Shown here: positions 58,483 to 64,000 of the stretch, piece after piece
Numbering within the stretch: the first letter of the stretch is position 1
Layout: every line of letters starts with the position of its first letter
Origin: Pycnopodia helianthoides
Taxonomy: Eukaryota > Echinodermata > Asteroidea > Forcipulatida > Asteriidae
Length of the DNA stretch: 64,000 bases
Reading direction: 5' to 3'
NCBI GenBank assembly: GCA_032158295.1
Contig: CM063256.1
Coordinates: 15,694,574 to 15,758,573 of the forward strand
Notes under the pieces: model-generated
What the model saw: the letters and a program-made list of their open reading frames with translations, nothing else
Databases searched by the model: none
What the model was told of the DNA's origin: nothing
Translations under genes and position numbers: made by a program

Positions 58483-59162
58483 TCATTCTTTGGTGAGTGA
58501 TTTTGCAAGAGCTGCTTTATTCGCAGGACCTTGCCATAATCCACCAAAAACATCTTTCTCTTTAGACAATGCCTGATCCTGAGGTAATTGTGACGCTGCT
58601 GTAACCACAGTCTTAATGGATTGAACCACTGACACTGGTTCTGAGATGTACTTATCCAACCAGCTACATGCTTGTTTTAAGACGTCTTCTCCTTGTATTA
58701 CATCATCTACAAGATTCAGTCTCACTGCTTCTTCTGCATTAACAACCTCAGCACCTGCCAATAATCTCAGGGCTTTCTGTGGACCGACAAGATTGACCAG
58801 TCTGGTACCACCGCCCCATCCAGGAGACAGCCCCATCTTGGTGTGTATAAACTGCATCTTGGAAGACGGCGTCATGAGGCGGAAATCACAGGCTGTGGTG
58901 ATCTCAGCACCGCCGCCGATGGCGTTACCGCTGACTGCCGCTGCGCTGATCAGCGGGAGACGTTGAAGTCTGGAGAGGATGTTCTGCATGTAGAGACACA
59001 TCATCACACCAGCCTGCGGGTTGCTAAGGGCTTGAGCAGTTTTCAAATCGGCACCGGCGCAGAAATGCTTGCCATCGGGGTCACCGTAAAGTATCAGGGC
59101 TTTGCCACTCCGCCATTTCTCCAACTCTGCTACCATATCTGAAAGATCCACCATCATACTTC
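58483..59162 (-). CDS. ECHDC1: ECHDC1 coding exon 2
   Basis: 680 bp from GSMMVDLSDMV to AKSLTKE and a TGA stop. Acceptor CATTTTAG. It carries both oxyanion-hole segments and the C-terminal helical part. Confidence 0.94.
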
Positions 59163-60999
59163 CTAAAATGGGCAAAGAAACAAACGGCTATTATCAATAC
59201 TTGCTATGTACATGTACTTTCAATACAGGCCCCTGCTTCACTGATTCTCATCAGGCACAATGACTTGAATTTCAGAAAATTTAAAATCTATGATAATAAA
59301 TGATCATAATAATAATATCTATTTGGACAAAACACTAACAAGTACATGTACAAACATTAAAAATATATCTAAAACTTACGTTAAACAAAAGTGAGATGCC
59401 CAGGAGAGCATAAAAGTTTAAATTTAACTGCACCCAAAAGGCGTATGTCTCCCAAATCCCAGAAAAGCCAGGAAATATTATCTCACCTTGACTACAGGTT
59501 AATTTATTATAATTTTTCTATTTGATTACACTTCTTCACTGGCACAACAATACAAAAAGAAGTATACTAGGTAACAAATAGATAAATCAATATAACAATA
59601 TATAGTTTATACAATTACAAACAGTTTATATGAATATATAAAAGAAAGGAAAAGCAAAAAATTAGTTAGTGGCCTGACGTTTCGACCCTAGCAGAGTCTT
59701 TCTCAGAGAGTAGCAAGATGGAAGAGGTGACAAGCACCTCTAGCCATTATACCACAGTTGAAGAAAGGAAAGGGAGGGAAGGGGGAAAGGGGGAAGGGGG
59801 AAGGGGGAAGGGGGAAGGGGGAAGGGGAAGGGGGAAGGGGGAAGGGGGAAGGGGGAAGGGGGGGGAAGGGGAAGGGGAGGGGAAGGGGGAAGGGGGAAGG
59901 GGAAGGGGGAAGGGGGAAGGGGGAAGGGGGAAGGGGGAAGGGGGAAGGGGGAAGGGGGAAGGGGGAAGGGGGAAGGGGAGGGAAGGGGAGGAGGCAAACT
60001 CATTAAGGTCTTGTGGCTCACAAATTTGCGTGTAGACAAAATTAATATGTTTCGTCTCATTCATATAAATTGCTCATATTTTAGGAGGTTTGAACCAGCA
60101 ATTCTTCAAAAGAAAATGCGTGTTTGACAAAAACTTAAGACTGCAGGACTTGTTTGGTTGTGGGGTCACTGGCCAAATAACTCCAAAGTAAGAGACTGGC
60201 CTGTCAGCATACACACCCAACACTCCCCACATAGGCATTATTATCAATGACCCTTCCTGATTCAGATTCAGATTCAGATACACATTTATTTCCATACTTC
60301 TATGAAAAATAACGACAAGTATGTGAAATTATGGAGTAAAGCAAAAAACAACAAAAAGCAGGATATATGTAAAAGTATAGGGCCGTTTTGATAAGCAGAA
60401 GCTTGTAGAAAACAGCCATATACAAACAACATAACAAACAGATCTACACGCAAACAAAAGGACAGGCAAATATTGGATATGACAAATAGCTACACTGACA
60501 CAAAACAATTATAGATCAGAGATAATACAAAAAATTCATAACTAGCAAATAGATGGCAGAACAGTTCAAGCACAAAATACACAGGTAAGAGGGATTAATT
60601 ATGAGGTGAATGTAATTGAATTACTTTGAAGGTGAAGCTAAGATGCATACGGAGATAAGGTCAGGTTTGAAAGAATACTTCAAAAAGAGTACCTGTGATA
60701 GCATTGGCACATGACGGATTACTGATGGTGATTGTGGCTATCCCAGACTCCTGGTTCTTATCTAGATAAAGGTTCCCTCCGTTCAACTCTTTTAGGTTCA
60801 GACGTTCAAGACGCTCGTTGAAGACCTCGATGGGTACAAACTCGTTGGCGTGGGCGGTGTTTCTACGCTGATCCATGTAGTGACTGTTGGCTGTCTCGCT
60901 GAGTTGAATACCAGAGGAGTCGGACTGGTGGTGGATGTGTCGTCTCGCAGGACCCATGAGGGCGACAAACGAGCGCATATTAAGTACTCTGGAAGTCAT
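58483..60999 (-). CDS. ECHDC1: ECHDC1-type ethylmalonyl-CoA decarboxylase (crotonase family)
   Basis: Two coding exons, 60693-60999 and 58483-59162, joined in phase 1, giving 328 aa (human ECHDC1 is 307). The crotonase fold is clear: NPSCANAITGSMMVDLSDMV, then the two oxyanion-hole segments HFCAGADL (135-142) and GNAIGGGAEITTACDFRLMT (181-200), then MGLSPGWGGGTRLV. The SGNAIGGGAEITTACDFRLM stretch and the C-terminal GLWQGPANKAALAK match ECHDC1 (VWGGPANLEAIAK) better than mitochondrial enoyl-CoA hydratase. The enzyme decarboxylates ethylmalonyl-CoA and methylmalonyl-CoA formed by side activity of acetyl-CoA carboxylase, so it is metabolite repair. The N-terminus is about 20 residues longer than human; Met8 is an alternative start. 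The intron holds a 235-nt purine tract. Confidence 0.93.
59760..59994 (+). repeat. 235-nt uninterrupted purine tract, (GGGGGAA)n
   Basis: Every base from 59760 to 59994 is A or G, mostly GGGGGAA and GGGGAA units. The reading frames this creates on both strands (Gly/Lys/Glu- and Pro/Ser-rich) are artefacts of the repeat. It lies in the ECHDC1 intron; the transcript strand is all pyrimidine. Confidence 0.98.
60693..60999 (-). CDS. ECHDC1: ECHDC1 coding exon 1
   Basis: 307 bp from MTSRVLNMRSF to NPSCANAIT. Donor GTACTC, a weaker site than the other donors here. The first 75 residues are poorly conserved in the family; the start at 60999 is the first in-frame ATG. Confidence 0.85.
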
Positions 61000-61875
61000 G
61001 ATGGCAGTTGGATGAACTTCTGATCTCCGTTTAATAAACTTTATCTATCTGTAGAAATGAAATATCAATAAACAATTTAAAACAATTCAAAAATCTACAA
61101 ATTCGGAAAAGAGCTGACAACTTTGTAGCTTGTAAGTTTTGCAGTGTTGCTCATAAATAACACAAAAGCTGCTTCAGAAGTGGTAGTTTGGCTAAATCAC
61201 ACAAACAAAAACCTATACAAATCAAGACATAAAAGTAAGAGAAGTAGTTTTCATGACAATATCTTAAGATGTCCTTTGACAGAATCGTGTTCTCATAACA
61301 GACAAGTATAGGGTACACTTTTGCCTTCATTTCTCTCTCTTGGTACATGTAGGCTTATTGGTTACCAACAACAATTTGTTTTTACAATTTGGCAATGTTT
61401 TCCAACTTCAACACAAAAACTCCAATCATAACTTTCCAACTACCTGACAATAACAAAGATCTGAAGCCAACTGTCCTGCACTTCTCTCTTCCTACTAAGC
61501 TTTCCACTGATGTAAACAAATCATGGCAACGCCTATTTCTATCTAAAATGAATGTGGGTGCTTTGTTTGTACTCTACAGATTCAAGGTTAAACCGTAATT
61601 AGAATGGACTCGTTCATCTATGCTTTTACGTCATACCTGACCCAGAAACATGCTGAGCAATGTCTAGGGCAGGCCTCTTAAATTAGCATACTGGATGCTG
61701 TATAGGTTCCAGCTGAGACATTCATGCTTAACTTAATTAGAGTTAGACATCGGATCAAGTGACACAGAAATGGTGTCGCTCTGAAAGGTCAACATTGCTG
61801 TGGATGTTTTGGTCAACACTGGATGTACAATGTAGGTCGCTCTGATAGAGTGGGCCTCAAATACAAGACCCGTCC

Positions 61876-62145
61876 TAGTCTTGGTTCCAAGACCATGGTG
61901 TTTGCGCGGTACACACAATGAGTACCAACGTTCGGATTTTTCATGTGCACGTTTGTAATGAATAAAGATAGAGGGCGCTGTGACTAGTGTTATTCCCTGC
62001 TTGGTGGGATCCAGATGTCAGTGGGAAAATAACGCGTCACAGCGCCCTCTTTGTTTATTCATTACAAACTTCCACAGTGTAAATCCAAACGTTGAATACT
62101 GATTGTGTGTACCGCGCAAACACCATGGTTTTGGAACCACGACTA
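61876..62145. mobile_element. MITE with TAGTCTTGGT ends and long arms
   Basis: Left TAGTCTTGGTTCCAAGACCA continues TGGTGTTTGCGCGGTACACA. The right end mirrors it through TGTGTACCGCGCAAACACCA to CCACGACTA. Inner arms AGAGGGCGCTGTGAC and GTCACAGCGCCCTCT extend the fold-back over most of the 270 bp. The 9-mers on each side, GACCCGTCC and GACTCTTCC, agree at 7 of 9. Confidence 0.8.
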
Positions 62146-62247
62146 GACTCTTCCAAACATTGTGTCCATAAAACAACCACAAATTTTTATCTGTCCCAGG
62201 TTGTATCGTGAACTAGAGTGAGATTCCTGGCTACACAGCAGTTAATG

Positions 62248-62412
62248 GCTGTTTGGCTTCTGACTGGCACCCCTGAACAAGTATTGACAAAATAGGGAGA
62301 CCGCCAACATAAGGGCTAGATAGCTCAGTTGGTAGAGTGCCATCATGTTAATCTGGAGGTCGTTGGTTCAAATCCCACTCTAGCCAATTTGTCTTTGTCC
62401 AATCCAAACTTA
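62248..62412 (+). mobile_element. tRNA-derived SINE copy (family S)
   Basis: Leader TATTGACAAAATAGGGAGACC, box A TAGCTCAGTTGG, box B GGTTCAAATCC, trailer AATTTGTCTTTGTCCAATCC. It matches the copy at 4684 over its whole length, including the TTGGCTTCT block ahead of the leader. Confidence 0.75.
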
Positions 62413-64000
62413 ATTTCGGTTTTTAAAAATGATAAGCCTACACTCACAAAAATGTTTGACAACAACACTTCATTCACAAATAGAGGTTTCTAATTTTCTG
62501 GCAAGATACTGATGACATTCGGGATATTCACAGTGACTTCAATAAGAGTATAACAATCAGCTGGATCATTCGGATGCATTGTTCTTTTAAATTAACTTCA
62601 GCTAGATTTTTAACTTTGAGGTTTTAAAAGTTTATAATAAGAGTATAAAGGCCTATCATTAAAAAAAAATACACAATGTGGATTGCCAGTGACAAAATAT
62701 GTGCCTAACTTTTACTTGAATAAATTTTGTTTGTTAATGACAGTGTATTGATCTATTTGGCTCAACTAGAAATTTTGTTAAACACTGTTGCCTAGCACCG
62801 TCCCCCCCCCTGAAATTCCATCAACCCTAGAACTCATGCCCCCCCCCTTGTGTGTAATTACAATCGTGGATCCTCCTTTGTTCCAACTGTTTGTCCCTAC
62901 AAATGAGGACACCAATGTTTTCCTTTGTGATAGCAACCATGGACATGTCCTCTGTTATTTATAGGCAAAATAAATTTTAAAAACTTGTTTAGCATCCTGC
63001 CTTTTTGAAAAAATGGCTGCCCAACACATATTTTTCAAGATGGTTGCCAGCTTTTTTCTTTGTGTTTTTTTTGGTGTGCTAAAGTCTGAAAATATGATCT
63101 TAACTTAATTTAACAATTTATTTCTTTAGTCACTCAGAGATCGTTCAAATGTACCCTTGAAAAAAGAAAAACAAGGAGGCGGCCTCTAAAAAGGAAGCGG
63201 GCGGGGACGCTCAACATGTTTGTATTTTATTTGGCCTTATAAGACCTTGGTTTCTGCTACAGAAACACGCACACAGGATTGCATCATCTTTTACTGCCAG
63301 GTTTGACAGGTTCAGCAGCAGTGCCTTGAACCATGGAGCTATACTTGAACAATGCATGAACCAAGCTTTGAAATTGACTATTTTACAAATGCCAGCTGTA
63401 TCATAAATAATGCCTGCACCTTACAACTTGACGCTAGGGCATATTTTTTAAGGTTATAAGTTTGACTGTTCCAGTTTAATGGAAGTTTAGTCCTTGGTAG
63501 GATTGCATCATCTTGGCATCAGTCAAGCATTGATCCAATAGACGTCATTCAGATTCTCAGAAAGGCAACTTAAAATAACTTAAATGAATGAATAATCCTA
63601 CATAATGTGGTGAAGCATTATTGATTATTCATAATCATAGTTAAGAAACATGTCAGAATGCATCAACAGTATGTGGGAAATGCATTGTGTTGTAGTCAGG
63701 TGCTGCTGTTCATGTTGGGCAAGTAAATAAAACCATGTCAATTAAAAATCAACAAAAAAAAGAGATCAAATTCCCAAAACCTGCTTTTCAAATGTTCCAG
63801 TAGTTTTGTCAAATTCTTTTCAAAGCAGCAGTTATTTATTCTTGTTTTGTAGTGAAATTAATTGATTGACAAAAGTGTGTTTTTGTATTTTCTACCAATG
63901 ACATCACATTTTCTGAACCACAACTAGGATCAACAATTTCTTTTCCAGAGATAGAAAATGATTTGTACCTTTCCTTTAAAATTTATAGACAACTAATGTT

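Larger units (their letters stand above)
61000..64000. other. Region upstream of ECHDC1, repeats only
   Basis: Presumed ECHDC1 promoter side. It contains a TAGTCTTGG MITE (61876) and a SINE (62248). A 69-codon plus-strand frame at 61389-61598 has no recognisable family. From 62413 to 64000 I see only AT-rich sequence with poly-C runs near 62803. Confidence 0.5.

Noticed and set aside
59718..60064. Long Gly/Lys/Glu- and Pro/Ser-rich reading frames on both strands
   Set aside because: They are by-products of the purine repeat, which lacks stop codons in several frames.

Overview
The window is animal nuclear DNA: AT-rich, with small exons behind canonical GT/AG splice sites and very many short transposon relics. 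The genes belong to families found throughout animals. The repeats (TTAA-flanked fold-back elements starting AAAGGAACA, GCTTAAGCA hairpin elements, tRNA-headed SINEs) suggest a deuterostome invertebrate, most likely an echinoderm. That placement is an inference from repeat style and is not proven.

Five protein-coding genes can be read. (1) Minus strand, 52-10733: an SLC16-type (monocarboxylate-transporter-like) major facilitator transporter, five coding exons, 3' end beyond the left edge. (2) Plus strand, 15220-29822: a calcium- and integrin-binding (CIB) EF-hand protein, seven coding exons, with an apparent one-base frameshift inside exon 3. (3) Minus strand, 36593-37705: an intronless heparan sulfate 3-O-sulfotransferase, 370 aa. 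(4) Minus strand, 46793-53389: a complete seven-exon PTER gene, 350 aa, all metal ligands present; the vertebrate relative is an N-acetyltaurine hydrolase. (5) Minus strand, 58483-60999: a two-exon ECHDC1-type ethylmalonyl-CoA decarboxylase of the crotonase family, 328 aa. The genes do not form a pathway or operon and look like ordinary unlinked neighbours. SLC16 and CIB are divergently transcribed from 10.7-15.2 kb; CIB and the sulfotransferase converge.

Between and inside the genes the DNA is mostly repeats. There are at least five families of TTAA-flanked fold-back MITEs, including a piggyBac-like one at 20186-20484. Terminal-inverted-repeat elements with 9-bp target duplications, as Mutator-type transposases make, lie at 46493, 57354 and 61876. 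SINEs with tRNA heads occur at 4.7, 24.6, 25.6, 33.0, 46.4 and 62.3 kb. A 5'-truncated LINE tail sits inside a MITE at 11.95 kb. Tandem arrays have units of 32, 80, about 91, 100 and about 117 bp. There is also a 235-nt uninterrupted purine tract and a perfect 204-bp inverted repeat at 54028-54694.

One region is an assembly problem. A 100-N gap (41721-41820) has the same 3.35-kb sequence on both sides, each copy running exactly to the gap edge, which is what two unmerged overlapping contigs or haplotypes produce. The true locus is probably about 3.4 kb shorter. I found no CRISPR array, complete autonomous transposon, rRNA gene or convincing functional tRNA gene, and no clear new multi-gene system. 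The best leads are the gap duplication, the CIB frameshift, the long perfect palindrome, the fold-back element carrying a tRNA-like core (28648-28977), and the 9-bp-duplication MITEs.
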